The translations under genes and the position numbers were made by a program. From assembly GCA_010094045.1 (NCBI GenBank), contig ML986581.1, positions 496,001 to 560,000 on the forward strand: DNA of 64,000 nucleotides, given 5' to 3'. Position 1 is the stretch's first letter; each line of letters begins with the position of its first letter. The notes beneath the pieces were generated by a model. The model saw only the letters and a list, made by a program, of their open reading frames with translations, was not told where the DNA came from and did not search any database. The DNA comes from Lojkania enalia (lineage: Eukaryota > Ascomycota > Dothideomycetes > Pleosporales). Of this stretch, positions 22,061 to 33,916 are shown piece by piece.

Positions 22061-23709
22061 ATGGCCTCAAACCCGGACACTCCTTCAAAAGCCGCTCCTT
22101 CCGGCGTTCAGGTGGCGCTTGCCATTGCTATACTGCGATCGAAACCCAAAGACATCACCGTCAGAAGTAGGAGTCAATTTGCATCGGAAATTTCAGGAGC
22201 TGATTTGCATAGACTACGTTCAACAACTCCGCAGCTATTTAAGAGCCGAGCATCGGACCGCAGGCAACGACAACCGCCGTCACCTCGACAGTGTGATGTA
22301 TTGGAAAGACCAATATGAAGTTTCCGAAGAGAAATGCCGTGGCCTTGAACACCGAATCACCCAGCTTGAACGAGCGAACGATGCGCTACAGAGTCGTCAA
22401 AACGTCGAATCCGTTCATACCGAAACGTCTTCGAAACGCAAAAGAGGCGTTAAAAAGCAAGCCAAGACTTCGAAGCGGTCGAAGGTATCTGACAACATCT
22501 CTGACCCTTTTGCTCCGGCTACGCAAGATATGCTTGCCGTGGATTCAGACGTCTTAGACCCGCTGGGAGAGGGTGAGCGATCCTTACGACTTTATTCGTT
22601 TTTGCTAATGATGATAAGCCGGAACAAAGCTTACTCAAAGTCTATACCTCGTTTACAAGCTTTTTAAACAGAACAGCGCAGATACAGAACCCATCTACTT
22701 TGGACTTATCGAAACAGCTCGTGCTATTGGCGATGTGATATCTACCGCTTCCAAGCGTCATGAGCGGCCTGTGGATCAGACTAAGCGGCCCTCAACTCCT
22801 TTCGAAATGGATAATTCAGAGCTCTCTAGTGTTATTAGAGCATCGGCGAGAGCATTCACTTCGCTGCTTGTTGGGCTCAAGAGGGTATCCGACAATGACG
22901 TTGAAAATCGCTTAACTAGTTTTATTATTTTCGAATGCGTCAAGATGTTCAGGACTATATTGGATAGCATTGGTGTTGCTGCTCATGCCACTGCCGCAGC
23001 ACGTTTATCGTCTTCGACGAATTATAACGCCAACCGTCCAAAAGCTTCGGTTTCTACGAAAGAAAGCAATCCCTCGCGCACGATCGCCCAGTTCGTCAAT
23101 GCGATTGTTGCTTACCTCAATAAGAGCGACCCAATCCACAGAGAGATTTTTGAGGGGTTTTTATTCATCCTACTTGAGCAAGTCGGCAAACGTCTTTATT
23201 ACTGTGTGTTTGGGCGGAATCGCAACGCCACTCTAAGAGCTGACATTGCTCTTCCTCCAAATGACCATCTCCCAGCTGTTGCCGCAAGAAACGAAACGGA
23301 GTCCCTCGCAGTTAAACTCGAGGCCCTAGCTTTGATTGCTATTTTGGAAAGAGCTATTGCTCTAGCTCCATACCACTTGAACGCTCGCACCGTTTCGTCT
23401 TCATCGACATCTTCTAGGACAAATAAATCGACAGCTCTGGCCCACTCACTCACATCCAAAGCCCTCCCAACAGCCTCGAAGGTACCTTTAAGTATGCACG
23501 CCAAGGAGAGACTCCAACGTACGCTTATAAACTGTATGTGGGGCGAAGAGGAACAGGACGAGTTCTCGGATGCACTTCGAATGCCAGCACGTCTAGGTGG
23601 GTTGCCAAATGTTCCAAAAATGAACGAGCGAGATGTGGGAGACTGGTTTGAGGAAGAGGTGTGGAGATTGGTAGGGTTAGATCTATTGGAGAGCAGAATT
23701 CAGTGGTGA
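22061..23709 (+). CDS. MEI4: Mei4/Rec24-like meiotic double-strand-break protein
   Basis: Mei4 (Rec24 in fission yeast) acts with Rec114 to license Spo11 breaks in meiosis. Exons 22061-22166, 22213-22572 and 22619-23709, with two 46-nt introns, give 518 aa in one frame. The N-terminus carries the family hallmark ALAIAILRSKPKD (residues 19-31), followed across intron 1 by ITVRNYVQQLRSYL, which parallels the mouse Mei4 block. Then a coiled coil (YWKDQYEVSEEKCRGLE) and a basic stretch follow. The large C-terminal helical domain includes YLVYKLFKQNSAD, YFGLIETARAIGDVIS and RLTSFIIFECVKMFRTIL. Recognition rests on the N-terminal block and overall layout; an alternative 85-nt intron (22112-22196) would delete that block. 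Confidence 0.7.
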
Positions 23710-24304
23710 AAGCACGCCAATGGTTATGAAGGAGAGTATTTCCAAGAACTTAGTTGACTATTCAAAAATGATTTAAATGAAATGAGAGGTTATGAAGCCC
23801 AATCCTAGAAAGCCAGATCAATCGAACCGGTAGAATTCTTTGTCGTGTTTAAAATAATATCAAACTCCCCAGAGACATCTAGTACCTACGGAGGGGAAGC
23901 TTAAATCGAGTGGTCGGGGCTTAAGGACCAATCCATATTTTAACCACTTCTCATTCTCCACAACAGCTAGACCCTGGAATCTGTATCATATATTTGGGCC
24001 ACTTAAACATCTCTTCGCACAGCATAGCAATTGCACCACGTGGTTTGCAAGATGGAGCAGAGTGGGGTCAGTCCTGATGCATGTTCGGTGGGTCATTTCG
24101 CTACTTTGTGTGGCTTTCATTAGTCAAATGCTCCTCTCCGCTCCTTCGTATTTGGCTGATGCACACTCGACCACTTTCCAAAATAGGTTTGAGTATCCGG
24201 AACTAGCGGACACAATGAGGAGCTTTAAATGTTCAATATTTTCTATCTCAGTATTTCCGTATCCTTCGCTATCTTGCTAGTATCTCAATTTAAGCGCAGC
24301 AAAT
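23710..24304. other. Intergenic region
   Basis: Promoter side of the first dioxygenase gene. One 72-codon frame (24062-24280) looks random. Nothing else seen. Confidence 0.5.
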
Positions 24305-25422
24305 ATGACGACCTCATTCTCCTGTCTTCCAATCGTGGATGTTGGTGCCTTGAAGGAGGGCCCTCTTTCGGAAGGTGACACTCAATCTTTAAGCACGGAG
24401 CTGTATAGTATATTTGCAACTACTGGTTTTGCTTACCTGGTTAACTTGCCGTTAAGCTTTGACCATACAGAAATTTTCAATGTCGCAAAAGAGTTCTTTG
24501 AGTTGCCGCTCGCGCAGAAGATGAGACTGGCAAAGACGTCGTTTCGGCCCGGCAATATAAACACATATCGAGGGTGAATACCTATTTCATTTGAAAGAAT
24601 GACATTGCTTCCCCCAGGTAGCATCATGTACCCTTAATTCATCTCCCTGACTTGAGCAGCTATTTCCCCATCCAACCGCATCTTGCCTCCGACAATTTAA
24701 AGGAGGGCTTCGAGATCGGTTCGCCGAACTTGGATCATGCAGCGCCGGTTACCTCGAAGACTTCTAAAGTAGTTCTTTCAGAACCAAATGTCTGGCCTAG
24801 TCAGGATATTTTCTCAAAGCAGGCACGACTAGAGCAGATGCACTCGGAATTGCAAGCCTTCGCAGCAAAGCTCCTATCTCTTCTCGCTATAGCGCTCGGA
24901 AAAGATCCCGCCTTCTTTTCTTCGTGGCTGGTGGATTCACTTAGTACACTACGTCTTTTGCATTACCCACCAGTACCACTAAGTCCTACCAAGTATACCA
25001 ATGAGGATGAGGTTAAATTAAGCTGTACTCCACACACGGATAGCGGCATATTGACTCTACTTCATCAAGACGACACGGGAGGACTCGAAGTTCTCAATGC
25101 ATCAGGTGACTGGGTTCCAGCGCCTTACGTCCCAAGCTCAATCGTCGTCAATATCGGCGATTTGATGGCTAAAGTATCGGGAGGAAGGTTCACTGCGACT
25201 ATGCATCGTGTGCGAGCGCCGCAACCGAAGTTGCCCAGTGTGGGATATGGGCGCTTTAGCATTCCATTCTTTTTTGAGCCGGGAGAGAACTGTATTGTGG
25301 GGAATTTCGATGACGATAAGGAGGGTGTGGTGTATGGGGAGCATGTAAGGAAGAAGATGAGCACGTGGGTCGAGTTTTTGGAAGATAGCGGGTATGACAC
25401 TGTAAGTACGGAGGGGAACTGA
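24305..25422 (+). CDS. 2-oxoglutarate/Fe(II)-dependent dioxygenase (isopenicillin N synthase-like)
   Basis: Soluble non-heme iron oxygenase of the IPNS/DIOX_N family. Exons 24305-24573 and 24660-25422 (86-nt intron) give 343 aa, the usual size. The N-terminal DIOX_N part has LPIVDVGALKEG, FATTGFAYLVN and a FELPLAQKMRLA helix. Across the splice comes NTYRGYFPIQPH. The jelly-roll core keeps the metal ligands in HTDSGILTLLHQDD and MHRVRAP and the 2-oxoglutarate arginine in GRFSIPFFFEP. The substrate cannot be read from sequence; relatives act on secondary metabolites, gibberellins or nucleotides. No biosynthetic neighbours support a cluster. Confidence 0.85.
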
Positions 25423-26131
25423 CCAGGGAATACATGCCCGTAGTAAATTCATTGTTAAAGGCCGGCTGACCTGTTAGTGGTCTGGTCTTTCTGGTGCCTT
25501 CTCTAACAGAATACGCCTAGGAATATCGCTTCAATAATAATGAGCGAAGTGGCCAGACTCCGAACCAACACAATTAACACCGGAGAACTCCTTGCGGCAC
25601 CACCCAGCTAGGAATGTAACACAACCCCTGTAACCGGGGAGCGCGAGATATATCTAAGCCGAAAGGGTTAGAATGCAAGGGACACGATAGCAATCTACAA
25701 CCCTCTACTTGAGCAGGAAACATATTCACGATTTACAAACTATTGATGGCGTGTATTTGGCAACGGTTCGAATTTGACTAAATAAAATTCATCGGATTCC
25801 GCGCGAGCTCTTGCATCACTGGCCCTGGGACGGTCCCTCCCCACCGCGAAATCCGGCTCCCGAATTTCGCCGCTACCGAAGTAGCCGTCTAGGCGATTAG
25901 CTGCACCGCGATTCATTGCGAAAGGGAGCAGAGCGGCAATGAAACCTCGCCTTTAGGGGCTTGGATGTAGGCAAATTTTCGTGGGCCGGTGGTCTTGGCG
26001 ATCTAATAAGATCATCTTATCAATCACATAATAGAAGTACCGCCCTTACATTATTGCGATCACCCTGCACCACATTCAAGGGTATTTCATCCACTTTGTA
26101 GTGTCCGCTACTATTCATTCGGGCCCTCGTT
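25423..26131. promoter_or_regulatory. Upstream region of the siderophore transporter, with GATA-type sites
   Basis: Contains HGATAR matches: CGATAG at 25685-25690 and TGATAAG (minus strand) at 26017-26023, about 110 bp before the transporter ATG. GATA factors of the SreA type repress iron-uptake genes. The extended SreA consensus is not fully matched, so this is tentative. No gene seen here. Confidence 0.3.
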
Positions 26132-28310
26132 ATGTCGGAATTCGACGAGAAAGCCCCATCTGCCCCGGAACAGCACATTCAGGACGACACAACTGCCTTG
26201 ATCGGGCAAAAGTCTCCGGGTGTTGCCCGAATCGAGGCACTGTCCGAACACATCACCTTTTGGAACCGTATATGGATCTTCTTTGGGGTATTCCTGGTCG
26301 CTTACGCATATGGTCTTGATGGGACTTTGCGCTATGCATTCCAGGTAACGATTGAAGCATGGTTATTGCATCAGTTGTCACTGACCAATGAAAGCCGAGT
26401 GCTACATCATCGTTTGGATCACACTCAAATCTGTCCGCTATCAACACCGTCCGCGCCGTAGTCGCCGCCGCTGCTCAGGTATGTTTGTAGTGCCATATCA
26501 AGATCTATCACTAATTCTATGACAGCCCACCGCTGCAAAGATTGCTGATGTCTTTGGCAGAGTCGAACTCGTCCTCATTTCCGTTTTCTTCTACGTTCTG
26601 GGTTTGTGTCTTGGTTACGAAATCTCTATGCAAGTAATTAATCAATATAGGCACAATTGTTGAAGCGGCAAGTCACAATGTTGCTGCATTCTCTGCCGGA
26701 GCGTTCCTTTACCAGGTCTGTTCGCTGTTGCTTCTCAACATCAGTTCATTAGTTGACACCTAACAGGTCGGATATACATCCATCATCTTGCTAGTTGAGG
26801 TTATCATAGCAGATACCACCTCTCTTCGCTCGCGTGTATTCTTCAGTTATATCCCAGCGGCTCCTTTCATCGTAAGCAACAAGAGTCCTAACCTCTAACA
26901 ACTGAAACTAATCCTTATAGATTAACACTTGGGTGAGCGGAGACGTCAGCTCTGCCATCCTGAACAACAGCACGTGGCAATGGGGTTCGTATTCTAATAA
27001 AACTTTTGAAACTTCGTTGACTAGTTTTAGGCGTCGGCATGTGGTGCATTATCTTCCCGGCCTGTGCCTTGCCACTCATCCTCTCGCTATGGTGGGTAGG
27101 CCGCAAAGCAAAGAGATCAGGTGCCCTCGCAGACTACAAGACGCCTTACCAGCTATATGGCGGTAAGCGTCTCGTTCAAGCTCTCTTCTGGCAGCTTGAT
27201 GTTCCTGGAATCATCCTTTTAATCTGTGTCTTCGGATTTATCCTCGTCCCACTCAACCTTGCTGGCGGCGAGAGCACCAAGTGGGATGAGGGGTACATCC
27301 TTGCGCCCCTTGTCATTGGCATCATTATGGTACCAGTGTGGGCCATCTGGGAAATGAAAGCCCCTCACCCTATGCTTCCTTTCCATTTAATGAAAGACCG
27401 CGCGGTTTGGGGAGCCCTTGGAATTGCCATTACTTTGAACTTTGGTCAGTAGAAACGAATCTCTCAAACTTTTCTAGGCTCACATCATGAAGCGTGGACA
27501 TGCCAAGGAGATTTCCTTTACTCTGTCTTGGTTGTCGGCTTCAATGAGTCGATAAAGTCTGCAACTCGAATCGCCTCGCTCTATAGCTTCGTATCCGTCA
27601 TCACAGGCATTATAATTGGCTTGGTTGTAGTCAAAATCCGAAGGCTCAAACCCTTCATCTTCTTTGGTACCTGCCTGTTTATGGTCGCTTTTGGGCTCCT
27701 TATCCATTATAGAGGAGGCGCTGGCGGACAAGCCCATGATGGCATTGTTGGCGCCCAAGTTCTATTGGGAATCGCAGGTGGGATGTTCCCCTATCCCGCT
27801 CAAGCCAGTATTCAGGCTGCTACTAAACACGAGCGTAAGTCTACCTTATTCTCCTAGTCGATTGTAATATTAAGATTCCACTTAGACGTCGCCGTTATCA
27901 CTGGTGTCTATCTGGCGTCCTACAACATCGGTTCGGCCCTCGGAAATACCGTTTCTGGTGCCATCTGGACTCAGGTGCTTCCCCAAGAACTTGAAAACCG
28001 CCTCGGCGATGCATCAGCTGCGATCGACTGGTTTGGTATGCCCTTCACGATGGTCACCACCTACCCTCCCGGCACTCCTGAAAGAGATGCTGTCATCGCA
28101 GCCTATCAGCACATCCAGCGATTACTCTGCATTACCGGCATCTGTATCTGTGCCGTCCTCATCGTCTTTGCGACAGTCATTAGGAATCCGCGTCTTGGCG
28201 ATGAACAGAGTTTGCCAAATGCGGAGACGAGACAAGTATCTATTGGTGAGGCGCCGGAGCTGGCAGGTGAGCAGACTTCGAAGTCAAAGTTCATGTTCTG
28301 GAAGAACTGA
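26132..28310 (+). CDS. Siderophore iron transporter (MFS, SIT/ARN family)
   Basis: Plasma-membrane or vesicle importer of ferric siderophores. Nine exons (26132-26344, 26395-26478, 26526-26601, 26651-26715, 26767-26871, 26921-26984, 27031-27444, 27493-27834, 27886-28310), introns 46-51 nt, give 595 aa in frame. SIT features: soluble N-terminus, [19 protein letters not shown] in TM1, [20 protein letters not shown] and [19 protein letters not shown] in the early loops, long helices such as [20 protein letters not shown], then [17 protein letters not shown] near the end. About 14 membrane segments are expected. The siderophore is unknown; no synthetase or acyltransferase is nearby. The dioxygenase upstream is not an obvious partner. 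Confidence 0.93.
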
Positions 28311-28992
28311 GAGATAATGGTATATGTGCAACAGCGGAGTGCATGAGTACGGATGACTCGATAGTAATGTCTCTGTCATTAGGTACCATGGTATTATATT
28401 ACCATGGTTTAGTAGAAAATTCCGATGGCCTCGTCTATACTATCTATCAGAGACGTGCTGTCTCAAAAGTTCTTAAACAATACCAAATAATTATTCCCCC
28501 ATCTACCATACTATTTCCTGTGTGATAATTCCTATACTAAATTCCAATTGCCATAGTTTGGCTGAGGATGCATCACTTCTATTTTGACTGCATCGTTCTT
28601 CTCTACTATTGTATCGGGACCGGAAATCTGTGGCAACTACTCGCCTCTCAGAAGTCAAAACTACAGCCGAGGGATATAATATGGGGAATTATTAGTGATA
28701 TGCTTTTTTTTGGGTTCAGAACCTTGCCCCCCGCCCAATAATAGATGTATCACTCACAACCCGCTAGTCAATACTTGATTTCCCTTGATCGGGGTCCCGG
28801 AGTGCGAAGGTGCTAGCATTAAATTTGTAAATTTCTTAAACGGATCCTGCTGGAAAAGGTATCACTTAATGAATACTAGCTCCTTCATTGCTGGATCGCT
28901 CTCCAGACCGCTTCTGCGCTACACTGCAATTACAGCACATTGGAAGGTCACGCCGTCACGGAGCTATTAGGTAAAAATTAAATCAATCTCTA
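28311..28992. other. Convergent intergenic region with a small palindrome pair
   Basis: AT-rich, no coding. The self-complementary ACCATGGT occurs twice (28385-28392 and 28401-28408) around an 8-nt AT spacer and can also pair as a hairpin just past the transporter stop. It might be a 3'-end structure, but this is not established. Confidence 0.4.
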
Positions 28993-29871
28993 TCAGTCTT
29001 GCAGTGGCGGCGTCAGCAAGCCTCCTACAACGACCCGTGTTGCGCATTCTTCGCCCGCGCTTGCCTCCATAAAGAACCGGACCACTATTTCCGCCGCGGC
29101 CAACGCATCGTCATCAGCATCTATCGCTTCATAGACTCTCTTCAGCAGCTCAGGCTCCCAAGTGGCGCCGAACACCTTCATCGTCTCCCAGTTCATGAAC
29201 CTATCAAATTCAAAGTGTCCTTGAAAAGTGAGGACCCGACCCGGTTCGTAGACACCCTGCACATCACAGTGCTTGGTATCCCCCACGAGCATCCAAGTAC
29301 TCGGCAGCAATTCTGGATGCGGGATCCTGACGTGGTCAGCGTGCACCATCTGCAGCCTAAGCCTTTCTATCAATTGATTCTTCTCAGCCGTCGAAGCGGA
29401 AGTTGAGGTCTTCGCAAACTTCGAGCGGAACTCATCTGCCAGCTTGATCTCCTTCACTCCCAACTCCCAACCATTCGGATCCTTTTCGACGACGACCCCG
29501 TAAGCCCGCAGCAAACTCTGACAGATGATTTGGTGCCCGAAACAAGCCCCAAACATCTTGATGTGCGGGTATGTAGTGTATGTGTCAAAGATATAGTCAT
29601 CGAGTTCGTGTATCCATTCCAGGTTACTATCATATGCCGAAGAGGCGGACCCTGTGATGAGGATGATGTCGATCTCAGCAGGACAAATTGGGTATTCTCC
29701 CCGACGAACATCGTATTCCATGGCTTCGATCGAGACATTCGGAGCAACACGAGCGGCCGCCGCGGTCAAAAGGTTGTGGAAGATGCTCCCAAATGTACCC
29801 CGCTGGGAGAGGATGTTGGGGACGGGCTTGTCGGTGTTCAGCATCGCTATGCGAATTGATCGGGACGCCAT
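28993..29871 (-). CDS. Class I glutamine amidotransferase-like protein
   Basis: Single exon, 292 aa. GATase1-type fold: the nucleophile elbow is MFGACFGHQIICQSLL (Cys in G-x-C-x-G), an earlier strand-turn reads IDIILITGSASSAYD, and the catalytic His and Glu lie in LTFQGHFEFDRF, together giving a Cys-His-Glu triad. There is no fused synthetase domain, so it is like the stand-alone fungal GMP-synthase-like amidotransferases of unclear role. Those cleave glutamine or gamma-glutamyl peptides; the true substrate here is unknown. Ends in an ordinary helical tail. The start is the first ATG, two codons before the first beta strand. Convergent with the transporter. Confidence 0.85.
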   Translation of the reverse strand: MASRSIRIAMLNTDKPVPNILSQRGTFGSIFHNLLTAAAARVAPNVSIEAMEYDVRRGEYPICPAEIDIILITGSASSAYDSNLEWIHELDDYIFDTYTTYPHIKMFGACFGHQIICQSLLRAYGVVVEKDPNGWELGVKEIKLADEFRSKFAKTSTSASTAEKNQLIERLRLQMVHADHVRIPHPELLPSTWMLVGDTKHCDVQGVYEPGRVLTFQGHFEFDRFMNWETMKVFGATWEPELLKRVYEAIDADDDALAAAEIVVRFFMEASAGEECATRVVVGGLLTPPLQD

Positions 29872-30509
29872 GTTTGAAAGACGCTGAATACCCTATCAAT
29901 TAATAAATTAATCGAGGGAACTTGACCGTTCATATATAGATCTACATCCGAGCATCTATGTCTGAATTCCTTTAATCCGTATTCTGCATGCGCTGGCAAT
30001 ACAGCAATAGTTTGCGAGCTGTACCCCTCATAGAGCGTGAAGACTCACGTGACAGGGGCGGAGATAAGAACATGCATTGCATCTCGACTCTACGATTTGA
30101 CGGGGAAAATACGGGAACGGTAGCGCTTGTGCAGCATATCCTGGATCCGGGATCGAAAGTGCCGATGCGAGCATATTTCTTGTATGCGGAGGCGAAGAAG
30201 CAATCATGTCTCCGAGACTTGGGCAACCCGGTCCTACTTCGTATCTGTTGTGCCACGAGTGGGTCTCAAGCTCGCTTCGCGGTAACTTGCAGGCCTAAAA
30301 TGTATGTGGGACTAGGACAATTCGATGATTCGGCTATCAAGAGCGACGAGGGGCCCAAGCAGAAGCGTCAGACATGTCAATTGCCCACAAAGTCATCCAG
30401 TGAATTAGGTGGATGGCGCTCGAATGGCGCTCGAATGGCGCTTCCATTGCTTGCTGCACTGCTACTACACAACGCCACGCGGCCCGTGCTCCGCCCCTCA
30501 GCAGTAGTC
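29872..30509. other. Intergenic region with short tandem repeat
   Basis: Upstream of the amidotransferase gene and downstream of the LVIVD gene. About 2.5 copies of an 11-12-bp unit (gctcgaatggc) lie near 30414-30442. A 203-codon plus-strand frame spans the LVIVD gene's last exon and looks spurious. Confidence 0.5.
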
Positions 30510-32303
30510 CTAAGAGTAGGGAGTCTGGAGCTTGACGACCCAGGCACCCCGCTCAATAGTATTGATCAAGATATATCCACTCGGAAACCCGCCATATGAC
30601 GACCACGTGCCAACAAATTCCAAGCTGCCACCTCCTCGCATGTTGTCGTCTACCAAGCAAGAAATCAGCTAAAGCTTTGGTATTGAGGAACCAAATCTTA
30701 CCTTCGGGATAAATATCGAACCAGCCGATCTCACGGACCCCAGCACCAGTGGGATTCGATGGGATTGAAGAAATATCCAAAACGGAGAGCCCTGCACCAT
30801 AGTTTGATTGATATGAGTAATTTCCGATAATGTACTGATTGTGATCAATAGTCACTCGAGGTCCCTGATAGTATCCCGTCTGCTTAGGATGCTCCAAATC
30901 GCGGATATCCCAAATAAAGGTTGTGGGACGGCCGTTTGCAGCTGGGCCACGTCCCTCACGTTCATCAAGCTCGTCGTCAAGAACAAGGAACTCTTGCCAC
31001 TGAGTATTCAGGACCCAACCTTGATGCGTGTATGAAGCGCCTTCGTACGAAGTTACGGAGATTAGTTCCGGCCACTGCTTGTCTGTTACGTCATCTGAGG
31101 ACAGTTAGATCTAGCAAGGTATATTGTATCAAGAGTTGAAGAGACGTACATATAGTCAGTGAGTCTTCATTATACCCGTAACAAATCTCGCGGCCCACAT
31201 ACTTAGTATGTGGTCCTCTATAGATCAGGCACTGCGCATCATGTACGTATCCGTCCTGAGAAGCGCAACCGGGAGAAGCAGGGTTGCTTGGGTTGCTCAA
31301 ATCAAGAAAGATCAGGCCACTACGGCAGGTTGAATTTCGAGGCCGGGCGCCTACAATATAGGCGAATCCAGTCTCATCGTTCGCGAGAACGTTGTGAGCG
31401 CGGCCATCAGGCAAATCACTATACCAACTCGTAAGATCTTCCTTCGGATGAAAAACTTTAGGGCTTCGATAGTCTAGGTCTAAAAGCTAATGAGAATGGG
31501 CCATTAGCCTATGTTCTACTCCTACCCGAGAACCTCTAAACGGTTGCCTACCTTCTTGAGGTCGAAGATCTGAACATGATGATCGAAAGTCTCACTACCG
31601 ATAACAATATAATGCTACTAATACCATCAGAACAGCTCCCTTAATTGGGGGGTTACAGAAGTCATCGTTAGACCTGCCTTGTACGTCCTTATCTCTCTCC
31701 ATTGGCTCGTAGGAGTGCCTTCTGTTTGGGGAAGACGTCCAAGATAACGAAGTTTCCCAGCGTTTGTGATCTATAATACATATGTTAGTTAATGCACACA
31801 AATCAAATCTCGAACTTTACCTCAGCAAATGCTGCTCCGTCGCCTTGGGCAATGATGGCAAACTCACGTCCATTGTCGGAGACCCAACCCCATGATGACG
31901 AGCCCTGGCCGATGGTGCTTCCCAGGTCTGTATGTGAGACAAAGTGGTGTAAATTCATCTGTTACAAAACTGGATTAGCACCCCATCCATCTTTAGTATT
32001 TTACCACGGAAGATAGTGAAACTATCGTACATTGTTACAGCGGTAGAAATTGTTGGGCTCATCGCGGAACGGTACTGCCCTACCGTCCTTGCACTGTGCA
32101 AAGTGGAGTTCCGGCCATTGGGGTCCAGCAGCCGCATTGAAAAGATTCATCTTCCGCCTAGATTCCCAAAAGGCCTCTTTCTTAGCCATACTTGCCTCCA
32201 TAATCTCGCCGGAATCGTAGAGCTTCGCCCTCTCCAGGTCCTTTGGCATCTCCTTGGACAGGACCGCTACCACGAAGGCAGCAACAGCCACAAGGCTTCT
32301 CAT
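30510..32303 (-). CDS. Secreted LVIVD/choice-of-anchor-B-type protein
   Basis: Seven exons (32031-32303, 31821-31958, 31678-31770, 31552-31614, 31150-31486, 30702-31094, 30510-30649) give 478 aa in frame. The N-terminal signal peptide (MRSLVAVAAFVVAVLS) indicates export. The body repeats short beta-propeller-like blocks: GWVSDNGREFAIIAQGDGAAF, YIVIGSETFDHHVQIFDL, HNVLANDETGFAYIVGARP, GLIFLDLSNPSNPASPGC, GLSVLDISSIP, and a final VGTWSSYGGFPSGYI and GAWVVKL. This matches fungal and bacterial choice-of-anchor-B/LVIVD proteins, sometimes called regulatory P domain proteins; function is unknown. Intron 3 (31615-31677) reads correctly only with a GC donor (AAG/gcaggt) and AG acceptor. All other introns are GT-AG. 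Confidence 0.82.
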
Positions 32304-33916
32304 GTTAACGAAAATGTTCGCTTAGCTCTCTATAAATTGATATAGATAAATTGCAGAGGCAGGGCTCGGGTCCTATTTATGCCAGATCTGTTGCCGACGC
32401 GCTGTGGAACGTTTCTCTATACCATGGCGAAAGATACTATCGGACTGCGACTTATCGAAAAATTGCCGTCCTGAAAATTGGACTGATTCTGCTGTACGTC
32501 TCTCCATTGCATATCATATGGTCCTCATTCGGAAGGTGACAAGACGATTTGAGGAACTTTATTGGCAGGTCTAAAGAATACTTGGCATACAAAGCTCGTG
32601 ATTTCAGGGGTGGATGTTCCTCTTTTCTTGAGCCCCTACATTACTTATATATATATGCCTTGGCGGAGCGGACCAAGACCGTGGTTGAATGGTGATGTAG
32701 ACTTGGCGGAGCTGGGGACCCGGCCGTTGGATTCCTTCAAGGTTGACACGGCGCGTTGGATGGCACTGGCTACTCTCGCTCAGTGGCGGAAGATATGGAA
32801 ACTCTTGGAGATGTTGTGAATGGAGAAAGCGTAAATGGTGTCGTGGGAATGCTGACAATACATACTGTTGTGCTCCGATTTTGAATTCGACTAGCCTACT
32901 ATTGGCAGGCCTCCACTCTGAACCCCGCAAGCAAAGCCCTGCTCACGCGTCAGCTGTTAACCCCCCCCCCCAAGGTAGAATCCAAATGCAATCAATTGTC
33001 TTGTTCATGGGAGTCCATCTGCAGCCGTAACCATGTCATCTTCTTTCAATCCTGCAATCACCCCTGCGAGTGATACCGTCGAAATGGTCCTCTTGCCTTA
33101 GACCGGGTATAGGACTGACTCCATTCATTTAATTTATCTACAAAGTAATTTCGGCATCTTCTCTTTTCCTGGTCTTCCTCCTATCTCTTGTCATATTTTG
33201 AGTGGTAATCCATTGTGCCAGGATCCGATCGTCCAACAGGGCTGGTCCCAACTACCGAATAACCGTATTCCTCAATGTAGGCCTGAAGGCTGGTTTTATT
33301 TTACCTTAATGATGATTAGAATAGAACCCACAATGTGGCATAGAAAGAGAGAAACTGCTTCGTGTAGATTATTACCGATAGGTTTCTGAGCTATCTCTGA
33401 AATGACGGTTATGGGCATGTGAAGAAGCTGTAAGGAAAGATTCTACATTATCCCTAGAAGGAAATGGATCCAGTTCATGCAATGAGTAGAAATGGTGTAT
33501 AGTATTTATGAAGTTTGTGAATGTTGATCTAGAAATGTGATCCTAGTTATAAAAGAGCATTGCCGAGGTAGCAAGTAGAGACGGAAGTGCTGCACAAGAT
33601 TAAAAAGGTTATAACGATGGTAGAATCTCCTATTCTCCCTAAGCCGGAATCCTCGTCGCTTCATGTGCAAATTTACGGCCACGGAAACTATCATCCATCT
33701 AAATTCAAGCCTTCGCTTCTGTTATTTGCAGAAATAAACGAGCTAATACTGTATGTCTATCCAATCGGAGAAACAAAGATACGTTATGTCAACCGCTAAG
33801 CATTCCACCCAATTCCTATCCATCCTGGACTCGATCTAACTACATCAATGCTCTTCATGCAGGGACATCTATGCGTTTGTTGGCTAGCAACGAATCCCAT
33901 CACACCAAAATACTGC
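32304..33916. other. Gene-free stretch, 1.6 kb
   Basis: Between the LVIVD gene's start and the P450 stop. Frames are short and stop-rich; one C-run lies near 32960-32970. TATA-like tatatatatatgcc is near 32645-32660. I see no gene. Confidence 0.5.

Noticed and set aside
22112..22196. 85-nt intron in the MEI4-like gene
   Set aside because: It keeps the frame but deletes the conserved ALAIAILRSKP block. The 46-nt intron 22167-22212 keeps both the motif and the frame.
28384..28409. Hairpin terminator after the transporter
   Set aside because: Fungal Pol II genes do not use such intrinsic terminators. I kept it only as a note on a small palindrome.
29988..30599. 203-codon plus-strand ORF
   Set aside because: Overlaps the last exon of the LVIVD gene, contains a short tandem repeat, and has no domain or sensible composition.
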